A DNA stretch of 64,000 nt, taken from positions 186,001 through 250,000 of the forward strand of contig JAWKKE010000001.1 of NCBI GenBank assembly GCA_041393415.1. The letters run 5' to 3'. The stretch comes from Thermoleophilia bacterium. GTDB lineage: Bacteria > Actinomycetota > Thermoleophilia > UBA2241. The notes beneath the pieces are model-generated. The model saw nothing but the letters and a program-made list of their open reading frames with translations, searched no databases and was not told the DNA's origin. Shown in pieces: positions 57,891 to 64,000 of the stretch (the stretch's first letter is position 1; each line of letters begins with the position of its first letter). A program made the position numbers and the translations under genes.

Positions 57891-58463
57891 TCAGCGCACC
57901 GCGCCCTCCGTAGCCGATGCCACGTCCATGCCCAAGCGGAACGCCTCGACGTTCAAGTCCCGGAAACGCGGCGGCACACGTTGCACGACCGCCTCCTGCA
58001 CCGCGTCGGCGGGCAGCAGTTCGGTGAGCGCCACGAGCGCCCCGAGGGCGACGATGTTGGCTACTACCGCCTTCCCCAGACGCTGCGTGGCAAGCTCGGT
58101 GAAGCGGATGCCGAGAAGGCGCAGTGCCGGCAGTTCGCTCTGCGGTGAGATGAGTCCCGAGTCGTACACCACGAGACCGTCGGCGGCCGTGGCGGCCGCG
58201 TATGTATCCCACGCCTCCTGAGACAGACACAGACTCGCGCGCGGCGCGACGACCTCCGGATAGTCGATCTCCTCATCGCTGATGATGACCTCGGCCATCG
58301 AGGCGCCGCCACGGGCCGCCGGGCCGTAGTTCTGCGCCTGAACGACGTGGCGGCCGAGCGCCGTCGCCGCCTCCGCCAGAATAGTGGCGCCGAGCAATAC
58401 GCCTTGACCCCCGGACCCCGAGAGTCGGATCTCTAGGCGCTCCTGCGCCCCGATCTCACGCAT
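57891..58463 (-). CDS. korC: 2-Oxoacid:ferredoxin oxidoreductase, gamma subunit
   Basis: A 190-residue subunit of a multi-subunit 2-oxoacid oxidoreductase, probably 2-oxoglutarate-specific. RLSGSGGQGVLLGATILAEAA and VQAQNYGPAARGGASMAEVIIS are the conserved gamma-subunit motifs that contact CoA. ATG at 58463 overlaps the korB end by eight bases. The specificity call rests on the KorA/KorB forms and on the adjacent SucCD, not on this subunit. Confidence 0.94.
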   Translation of the reverse strand: MREIGAQERLEIRLSGSGGQGVLLGATILAEAATALGRHVVQAQNYGPAARGGASMAEVIISDEEIDYPEVVAPRASLCLSQEAWDTYAAATAADGLVVYDSGLISPQSELPALRLLGIRFTELATQRLGKAVVANIVALGALVALTELLPADAVQEAVVQRVPPRFRDLNVEAFRLGMDVASATEGAVR

Positions 58464-59355
58464 TGCCGTCCTCCTCGGCCGCCCGTGCGCGACGGCGCAC
58501 GTCCTCGAGGCTGGAGATGAGCTCGGCCCTCTCGGCGTGGTAGAGCACGCCTACCGGATAGCGGTCGCGCGTGCGCGACTCGCCGGCGTCGAACCTATCC
58601 ACCGGTACAGCGCGGTCCTTCTGCGTGAGGAGGAAGTCCGCAGGATCCGCGGTGAGGTTGAAGCGGCCGTAGTACGTCGGGCAAGTCGCCATGGCCTCTA
58701 CCAGCGAGAAGCCGCGGTGCACGATCGCTCCGGCGATGAGCTGCACGAGTTGACGGTAGTCGAGGGGCGTGCCGCGGGCGACGTAGGTCGCTCCCGCGGC
58801 ACGCGCCAACTCGGAGATATCGAACGCCGGCTCCACATTGCCGTACGCGCTCGTCGTGGAGAAGCCACCGACGTGCGTCGCCGGACTCGTCTGCCCACCC
58901 GTCATTCCGTAGATCGAGTTGTTGAAGACGACCGCGGTCAGATTGACGTTGCGCCGCGCGGCATGAATGAGGTGATTGCCGCCGATGGCGGTACTGTCGC
59001 CGTCGCCCATGACGACGATGACGTGCAGATCGGGATCGGCGGCCTTGGCGCCGATCGCCACCGGCAAGGCCCTTCCGTGCGCGGTGTGCACCGTGCTGCA
59101 GTTCATGTACTGCGCCACGCGACCGCTGCAGCCGATGCCGGCGATGACGACCACCTTGTCGGGATCGAGCTCGAGACCTATCAGCGCGTCGATGAGCGCC
59201 CGTGTCGTGATCCCATTGGAGCACCCGGGACACCAAATCGTAGACGCCGTACGTAGCCACTTGGTGATCTCGTGCGTCGGCCGCGGGTCAATTCGCGGGG
59301 CCACGCAGTTGACGCTCGATTCCTCCAGAGCGCGCCTGTCGACCAGCGCCGTCAT
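58456..59355 (-). CDS. korB: 2-Oxoacid:ferredoxin oxidoreductase, beta subunit
   Basis: A 299-residue subunit that binds thiamine diphosphate and an iron-sulfur cluster. Cluster ligands are C42-x2-C45 (IWCPGCSNG), C76 (GIGCSGR) and a fourth Cys in ATCPTYYGRFN. The ThDP motif is GDGDSTAIGGNHLIHAARRN. These forms are those of 2-oxoglutarate:ferredoxin oxidoreductases. ATG at 59355 overlaps the korA stop as ATGA; a GTG four codons earlier is also possible. Confidence 0.95.
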   Translation of the reverse strand: MTALVDRRALEESSVNCVAPRIDPRPTHEITKWLRTASTIWCPGCSNGITTRALIDALIGLELDPDKVVVIAGIGCSGRVAQYMNCSTVHTAHGRALPVAIGAKAADPDLHVIVVMGDGDSTAIGGNHLIHAARRNVNLTAVVFNNSIYGMTGGQTSPATHVGGFSTTSAYGNVEPAFDISELARAAGATYVARGTPLDYRQLVQLIAGAIVHRGFSLVEAMATCPTYYGRFNLTADPADFLLTQKDRAVPVDRFDAGESRTRDRYPVGVLYHAERAELISSLEDVRRRARAAEEDGNA

Positions 59356-60515
59356 GTCGCATCCCACTTATGGTAGTAGAACTCCTCTTTGACGAGATCG
59401 GCGATCTCGCTCGGTCTGATGAGCTTGCCGTCGACGCGACCGTAGTCGACCACCTTTGCACGTCCTGCCACCGCGGCTCGCACCTCCCAGGCAATCTGGC
59501 GCAGATTCATCTCGGGAACGATCACCGTACGCACCTGCTCGGCCATGTGATTCACCGCACGGGTCGGGAACGGCCACATGGTGATCGGCCGCACCAAGCC
59601 CAAGCGCACACCCTGAGCCCGCGCCCACTTGACGACCGCGCGGGCCGAGCGGGCCACTGAGCCGTAGGCGAAGATGGCCACCTCGGCGTCCTCCATCTCG
59701 ATCTCCTCAACACGCGCGATGGCATCGCGGTGGTAGTAGATCTTCTCGCGCAGGTACCGCCCCAGGTCGTTGGCCACCTCGGGGTTGCCGGTATCCGGAG
59801 CGCCGGTGCGACGGTCGTACACTAGACCCGTGACGTGGACGCGATACTTGGAGCCGAGCGCCGGCCGTGGCAGGATGTTGTCGAGTGTCGAGACGAGCGT
59901 GTCGTACTCCTCCGGACCGCACGAGGGTTCGCGGCGCTCGGGGACGAACAACTCGTCGGGCGAAGGCAGCCTCACCGCCTCGCGCATGTGGCCGATGAGC
60001 GCATCCGAGAGGATGATCACCGGCGTTCTGTACTGCTCCGCCATCGCAAACGCTTCGACGGTCAGCGTGTAGCACTCGCGCACGCCACTCGGCACAAGGG
60101 CGATCACGGAGTGTTCGCCGTGAGTCCCCCAGCGTGCCTGCATCATGTCGCCCTGGCTCGGTTCGGTCGGCAGTCCCGTCGACGGACCGCCGCGCATCAC
60201 ATTGACGATCACGCACGGAATCTGCGCCATCGAGGCGAAGCCGATCATCTCCTGCATGAGGCTGAAGCCGGGACCAGACGTCGCCGTCAGCGCCTTCTGA
60301 CCCGCCAGCGATGCGCCGCAGATGGCGGCAATGGCAGCGATCTCGTCCTCCATCTGCAAGAACGTGCCGCCCACTTGCGGCATCCGGCGAGAGAGCACCT
60401 CGGCGATCTCTGTGGACGGTGTGATGGGGTAGCCTGCGAAGAAGCGCGCCCCGGCGGCGATGGCGCCCTCGGCAATCGCCTCGTTTCCCTGCAAGAGAAC
60501 AGGTGGCAACGACAT
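59352..60515 (-). CDS. korA: 2-Oxoacid:ferredoxin oxidoreductase, alpha subunit
   Basis: A 387-residue subunit with the pyrimidine-binding domain. LLQGNEAIAEGAIAAGARFFAGYPITPSTEIAEVL and TSGPGFSLMQEMIGFASMAQIP are diagnostic of the KorA type. VIVPEMNLRQIAWEVRAAV lies near the C-terminus. Catalyses oxidative decarboxylation of (probably) 2-oxoglutarate to succinyl-CoA with the other subunits, reducing ferredoxin. The frame extends upstream to 60587; ATG at 60515 begins one base after the korD stop and has GAGGGGG upstream. Confidence 0.95.
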   Translation of the reverse strand: MSLPPVLLQGNEAIAEGAIAAGARFFAGYPITPSTEIAEVLSRRMPQVGGTFLQMEDEIAAIAAICGASLAGQKALTATSGPGFSLMQEMIGFASMAQIPCVIVNVMRGGPSTGLPTEPSQGDMMQARWGTHGEHSVIALVPSGVRECYTLTVEAFAMAEQYRTPVIILSDALIGHMREAVRLPSPDELFVPERREPSCGPEEYDTLVSTLDNILPRPALGSKYRVHVTGLVYDRRTGAPDTGNPEVANDLGRYLREKIYYHRDAIARVEEIEMEDAEVAIFAYGSVARSARAVVKWARAQGVRLGLVRPITMWPFPTRAVNHMAEQVRTVIVPEMNLRQIAWEVRAAVAGRAKVVDYGRVDGKLIRPSEIADLVKEEFYYHKWDAT

Positions 60516-60516
60516 G

Positions 60517-60876
60517 TCAGTCAGCCCCCTCATCGCCGGCGATACCGGCGTCGGGCAGTTCGCTCGGAACCACCGGCGGATCCTCATGGCGGGGCTGCGG
60601 CACGGCGTCGCGCGCGGCGCGTGGTGGCGCCGATTGCGCCGCAGCGGTGCGCTTGCGTTCGCGGCGACGTATCTCGATCGCGAAATCGGGACAGTGCAGC
60701 TCGCAGCGCAGACACTGAATGCACTCGTCCGCGCGGGCGATCACCGGCCGACCGAGACTGTCGCGATCGTAGACCTGCCTCGGACAGATGGCCACGCAGA
60801 TGCCGCAGGCCTTGCAGAGGCCGAGATCCAGCGTCACCGGACCAGCAGCGCTACGAGTTGTGTCGTTACCCTTCAC
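60517..60876 (-). CDS. korD: 2-Oxoacid:ferredoxin oxidoreductase, ferredoxin subunit
   Basis: A 119-residue polypeptide with two [4Fe-4S] motifs: C21-24-27-31 (CKACGICVAIC) and C52-55-58-62 (CIQCLRCELHC). The last 45 residues are a Pro/Arg-rich tail that other delta subunits mostly lack. GTG at 60876 has GGGAG six bases upstream. First of the korDABC genes; passes electrons to a free ferredoxin. An exact 16-bp palindrome lies 42 bases upstream. Confidence 0.93.
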   Translation of the reverse strand: MKGNDTTRSAAGPVTLDLGLCKACGICVAICPRQVYDRDSLGRPVIARADECIQCLRCELHCPDFAIEIRRRERKRTAAAQSAPPRAARDAVPQPRHEDPPVVPSELPDAGIAGDEGAD

Positions 60877-60917
60877 GCGTCACTCCCTGCAACAACTCTA
60901 GGGCGCACCACAAGCAT

Positions 60918-60933
60918 TTCCGGCGCGCCGGAA
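60918..60933. promoter_or_regulatory. Perfect 16-bp palindrome before korD
   Basis: TTCCGGCGCGCCGGAA reads the same on both strands, with no spacer. It sits in the 79-base gap between the HAL-fold lyase and korD, so it could be an operator for an internal promoter. A small stem without a loop is less likely to act as a terminator. Confidence 0.55.
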
Positions 60934-60955
60934 GGTAAGTCCAGAATCACGGACA

Positions 60956-62383
60956 TCATCTGGCGTCGAAGACGCCGGCGCGCACGAGCTGGCGAACCGG
61001 CTCCGCATTGAGCTGCGGCGCCGCGCCGGCCTCGAACGTCGCGACAAGCTGACGAATCCGCCGGTGGGCGCGCGCCGTCCCTCGCCCCAGGGGCAGACGG
61101 CCGCGCACGTCTACGGCCTGCGCGGCGATCAGCAACTCGACGCCGATCAACACCTCGGCGACCTCGACCTGCTCCGCGAGACGGCGCGCGGACAGCGGCA
61201 AGAGCGTCGCTCGATCCTCGATTCCCTCGGCGCCGGACGTGCTCGCGACCATGAACGAGACCGGCTGCGCGAGTGTGCCGGCCTCGGCCGCGAGCGCTTG
61301 TGCCGTGATCGCCAGGACACTCAGTCCGAGATCCGGCCCGCCGTCGGCGAGAAGCCCCGTCGGCAGACCAGACCAGAGCGCGTCGAGCAGCTTCACACAG
61401 CGCTCGCTGGCGCTGGTGAGGGCGCTCGCCAGGGCAACGCGCATGTAGTCGACGCTCGCCGCGAGCGCCACGACCTCGTAGGCGGCCGCAGAGACGACGC
61501 ACTGGAGGTCGGCCGACACGAGGGGGTTGCCTTGCGCGCAATTGAGCTCGCCGGCGAGAACCGCGAGCGCGTGTTCGAATGCGCCTCGCGCCGCTGCCTG
61601 AATAGGACCGACGCCACGGAAGGTGAGCGGATCCTGAAGGTTGCGCGCGGCGCCCTCCTGCCAGAGGTAGCTCCCATCCAGCAGTTCGCGCAGACGGGCC
61701 AGAGTGCGCGCCAGAACCGGATCCGGGCGCGCCTCCTCAACTGCCGGATGGAGCGGCGAGAGATTGGCAGCGAAGCCCTCGAGGGCGAGGGCGGCGGCGA
61801 CGTCGGAGGCGTCGAGCAAGCGGACGGCATCGGCCATCGCCAAGGCCGCCGAGGCCGTCCCAAAGGCGCTCGTGCTGATGAGAGCGAGTCCTTCGCCCGG
61901 TTCCAGGTCGACGCCGGAGAAGACGTGGTGAGCGATGTCGGCCATCGGCGCCAGATCGGCGGCGCCGAGCGAACCGAGTGAGTGCACGCACGGTCGTTCG
62001 TCGCCGTTGAGGGCAGCGAGCAGTTTCTCGGCCAGCATGGGACGCACGCACGTCGATCCGCCGGCCATTTGGTTGGCGAGCACGAGCATCGCCGCCCGCA
62101 CCACGTCGGGCGGCGCCGGCCGCCCCTGACCGGCGCGGCTCTCGCCGATCTGCCGCCAATCGAACGACGCGTCGTCGCCGGCGAGCCGAACAGTCTTGTG
62201 AACCCCGAGACCGGTCGTCAGCCCGTAGACGGATGCGCCGCTCTCGCGCACAGCGTCTGCGCAGGCCCGTGCCGCCGTCATGGCCTCCACGGCCCCGGCG
62301 GTGAACTCGACCTGCGCAGACGAGCGGGCGACGGCGACGACCTCCGCGAGCGTCAGATCCTTACCTGTCAGGATCACCCGCAC
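60956..62383 (-). CDS. HAL-fold (histidine ammonia-lyase family) lyase lacking the MIO triad
   Basis: A 475-residue protein of the aromatic amino acid lyase family. The N-terminus (LTGKDLTLAEVVAVAR), Y53 in VYGLTTGLG, EGLALIS, NLQDPLTFRGVGPIQ, GNPLV and GIEDRATLLPLSARR align with histidine ammonia-lyase. The MIO-forming segment, GSVGASGDLAPL in HutH, is here GSLGAADLAPM (137-147): the Ala-Ser-Gly triad is absent, and so the cofactor cannot form. Characterised relatives without MIO include ergothionase, which eliminates trimethylamine from ergothioneine. A urocanase follows upstream in the same operon. I chose GTG at 62383 (family-like start); TTG at 62428 would add 15 residues. Histidine ammonia-lyase activity is unlikely. 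Confidence 0.88.
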   Translation of the reverse strand: MRVILTGKDLTLAEVVAVARSSAQVEFTAGAVEAMTAARACADAVRESGASVYGLTTGLGVHKTVRLAGDDASFDWRQIGESRAGQGRPAPPDVVRAAMLVLANQMAGGSTCVRPMLAEKLLAALNGDERPCVHSLGSLGAADLAPMADIAHHVFSGVDLEPGEGLALISTSAFGTASAALAMADAVRLLDASDVAAALALEGFAANLSPLHPAVEEARPDPVLARTLARLRELLDGSYLWQEGAARNLQDPLTFRGVGPIQAAARGAFEHALAVLAGELNCAQGNPLVSADLQCVVSAAAYEVVALAASVDYMRVALASALTSASERCVKLLDALWSGLPTGLLADGGPDLGLSVLAITAQALAAEAGTLAQPVSFMVASTSGAEGIEDRATLLPLSARRLAEQVEVAEVLIGVELLIAAQAVDVRGRLPLGRGTARAHRRIRQLVATFEAGAAPQLNAEPVRQLVRAGVFDAR

Positions 62384-62431
62384 AGCGTCGCCACCGTCGC
62401 CCCTGCTACACCGTGCCGACGGGGGCAACCC

Positions 62432-64000
62432 TCACAGGCCCGCCATCGGCAGATCGATTCCGCTCTCTGCGGCCTTCTCGAGGGCCTCCGGATAGCCGGC
62501 GTCGACGTGACGCATCACGCCGGTGCCCGGATCGGTCGTCAACACTCGTTGCAGACGCTGAGCCATCATCTCGCTGCCGTCGGCGACCACGACCATGCCG
62601 GCGTGGAGACTCTTGCCGATACCCACGCCACCGCCGTGGTGGAAGCTCACCCAGCTCGCCCCCGCGGCGGTGTTGAGAAGCGCGTTGAGGATCGGCCAGT
62701 CGGCGATCGCGTCGCTGCCGTCGCGCATCGCCTCGGTCTCCCGATACGGACTCGCGACCGAGCCGGAGTCGAGATGGTCGCGACCGATCACGATCGGCGC
62801 CTTGACCTTGCCGCTGCGCACGAGGTCGTTGAAGATCAGACCCGCCTTGGCTCGCTCGCCGTATTCCAGCCAGCAGATCCGGCAAGGCAAGCCCTGGAAC
62901 GCGACCTTCTCGCCGGCCATCCGCAGCCAGCGGGAGACCATCTGATTCTCGGGGAACGCCTCGAGGAGCGCTTGGTCGGTGACCGCGATGTCGGCGGGAT
63001 CGCCGGAGAGCGCCGCCCAGCGGAAGGGTCCGTTGCCGCGGCAGAACAGCGGCCGGATGTACGCCGGCACGAACCCGGGGAAGGCGAAGGCGTCGGCGTA
63101 GCCGGCCGCCTTCGCCTCTCCGCGGATGTTGTTGCCGTAGTCGAAGACATGCGCGCCGGCGCGCTGCAGAGCGACCATCGCCTGCACGTGCACAAGGATG
63201 CTCGCCACAGCGCGACGCACGTATTCCGCCGGGTCGCGGCGGCGCAGCTCGCGCGCCTCGATGAGACTCATGCCGTTGGGCACGTACCCGTTCAGCGTGT
63301 CGTGAGCAGAGGTCTGATCGGTGACGAGATCAGGGGTGACCCCACGACGAACGAGCTCGGGATACACGTCGGCAGCGTTGGCGAGGAGGCCGATCGAGAG
63401 CGGCTTCTTGGCCTTGACCGCCTCGTCGGCGAGGCGCAGAGCCTCGTCGAGCGTGTTGGCCGAGACGTCCAGGTACTTGGTGTCGAGGCGGCGGCGGATG
63501 CGCTCGGCGTCGACCTCGACGCAGAGAGCCACGCCACCGGCCATCGTCACTGCCAGAGGCTGGGCACCGCCCATGCCGCCGAGACCGGCGGTCAAGACGA
63601 GCTTCCCCGAGAGGTCGCCGCCGTAGTGCTTCTCACCGGCGGCGGCGAACGTCTGATACGTCCCCTGCAGGATGCCCTGCGTGCCGATGTAGATCCAGGA
63701 ACCGGCGGTCATCTGCCCGTACATCGTCAAGCCCAGGGCATCCAGCCGGCGGAACTCGTCCCAGCGCGCCCACTCGGGCACGAGGTTGGCGTTGGCTATG
63801 AGAACGCGGGGCGCCATCTCGTGCGTCTCGAAGACGCCGACCGGCTTGCCGCTCTGCACAAGCAGCGTCTCGTCGTTCTTGAGGCGGCGTAGCGTAGCGA
63901 CGATGGCGTCGAAGCTCTCCCAGTTGCGCGCCGCCTTGCCGGCGCCGCCGTAGACGATGAGCTGATCCGGCGCCTCGGCGACGTCGGGATCGAGATTGTT
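62432..64000 (-). CDS. hutU: Urocanase family protein, 5' end outside window
   Basis: 523 codons of an NAD-dependent hydratase are visible; roughly 30 N-terminal residues of the ~555-residue family lie beyond the right edge. Motifs include LIVYGGAGKAARNWESF, GTQGILQGTYQTFA, the NAD-binding TAGLGGMGGAQPLAVTMAG, LFCRGNGPFRWAALSGDPADI, the catalytic Cys in LPCRICWLEYGERAK and FHHGGGVGIGKSLHAGMV. It converts urocanate to imidazolone propionate in histidine degradation. Next to a lyase without MIO, its substrate could instead be thiourocanate, as known for a urocanase relative in ergothioneine catabolism. The stop lies 48 bases before the lyase start. Confidence 0.95.
   Translation of the reverse strand, partial: NNLDPDVAEAPDQLIVYGGAGKAARNWESFDAIVATLRRLKNDETLLVQSGKPVGVFETHEMAPRVLIANANLVPEWARWDEFRRLDALGLTMYGQMTAGSWIYIGTQGILQGTYQTFAAAGEKHYGGDLSGKLVLTAGLGGMGGAQPLAVTMAGGVALCVEVDAERIRRRLDTKYLDVSANTLDEALRLADEAVKAKKPLSIGLLANAADVYPELVRRGVTPDLVTDQTSAHDTLNGYVPNGMSLIEARELRRRDPAEYVRRAVASILVHVQAMVALQRAGAHVFDYGNNIRGEAKAAGYADAFAFPGFVPAYIRPLFCRGNGPFRWAALSGDPADIAVTDQALLEAFPENQMVSRWLRMAGEKVAFQGLPCRICWLEYGERAKAGLIFNDLVRSGKVKAPIVIGRDHLDSGSVASPYRETEAMRDGSDAIADWPILNALLNTAAGASWVSFHHGGGVGIGKSLHAGMVVVADGSEMMAQRLQRVLTTDPGTGVMRHVDAGYPEALEKAAESGIDLPMAGL

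Noticed and set aside
60956..62383. Canonical histidine ammonia-lyase (hutH)
   Set aside because: The Ala-Ser-Gly triad needed for the MIO cofactor is absent, so the standard name would mislead.
1..64000. CRISPR arrays, tRNA or rRNA genes, prophage or intact insertion sequences
   Set aside because: I saw no regularly spaced repeats, no cloverleaf with CCA-type end, no rRNA signature and no transposase or integrase reading frame.

Overview
High-GC (roughly two-thirds G+C) bacterial chromosome segment with strong GGAGG ribosome binding sites, many GTG/TTG starts, twin-arginine lipoproteins and mostly minus-strand operons. This fits a deep-branching actinobacterium (Actinomycetota) with a partly anaerobic metabolism; the exact lineage cannot be fixed from sequence alone. 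No rRNA, tRNA, CRISPR array or intact mobile element was recognised.

Positions 1-19217 are a surface-polysaccharide locus. It holds a Wzy-type polymerase/ligase (cut by the left edge), an initiating sugar-phosphate transferase, an ABC exporter, seven glycosyltransferase genes (one a GT2-GT4 fusion), a beta-helix acyltransferase and a three-gene pathway for a UDP-N-acetyl-6-deoxy-L-hexosamine (FnlA-like, WecB/FnlC-like, RmlD-like). Positions 19444-24903 hold three secreted proteins built of Ig-like or TIG repeats, all ending in the same kind of C-terminal module.

Positions 25548-37564 begin with glutamate dehydrogenase, a small tautomerase and an aminotransferase. An operon then runs CocE hydrolase, MttB-family methyltransferase, class III aminotransferase, archaeal-type GAPDH, archaeal-type PGK, LarA-family racemase. 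The aminotransferase, acyl-phosphate dehydrogenase and acyl kinase trio could oxidise an amino acid through a semialdehyde and acyl phosphate with ATP formation.

Positions 37645-53509 hold three paralogous family 5 solute-binding proteins (one lacking its 5' end) plus a 3' remnant of a fourth. They are interleaved with a molybdopterin oxidoreductase/ferredoxin/FAD-reductase module, a second MttB homologue, an MtaA-like methyltransferase, and an operon of D-2-hydroxyacid dehydrogenase, two-subunit aconitase X and a second LarA homologue.

Positions 53691-64000 hold an aminotransferase, then a minus-strand catabolic cluster: urocanase, a HAL-fold lyase, 2-oxoglutarate:ferredoxin oxidoreductase KorDABC, succinyl-CoA ligase SucCD and a ureohydrolase. 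The lyase lacks the Ala-Ser-Gly triad that forms the MIO cofactor of histidine ammonia-lyase. Ergothionase has the same property, so the cluster may degrade a trimethylammonium histidine (ergothioneine or hercynine) through (thio)urocanate and glutamate to succinyl-CoA, releasing trimethylamine. Two methylamine-type methyltransferases in the same window make this attractive, but it is inference.
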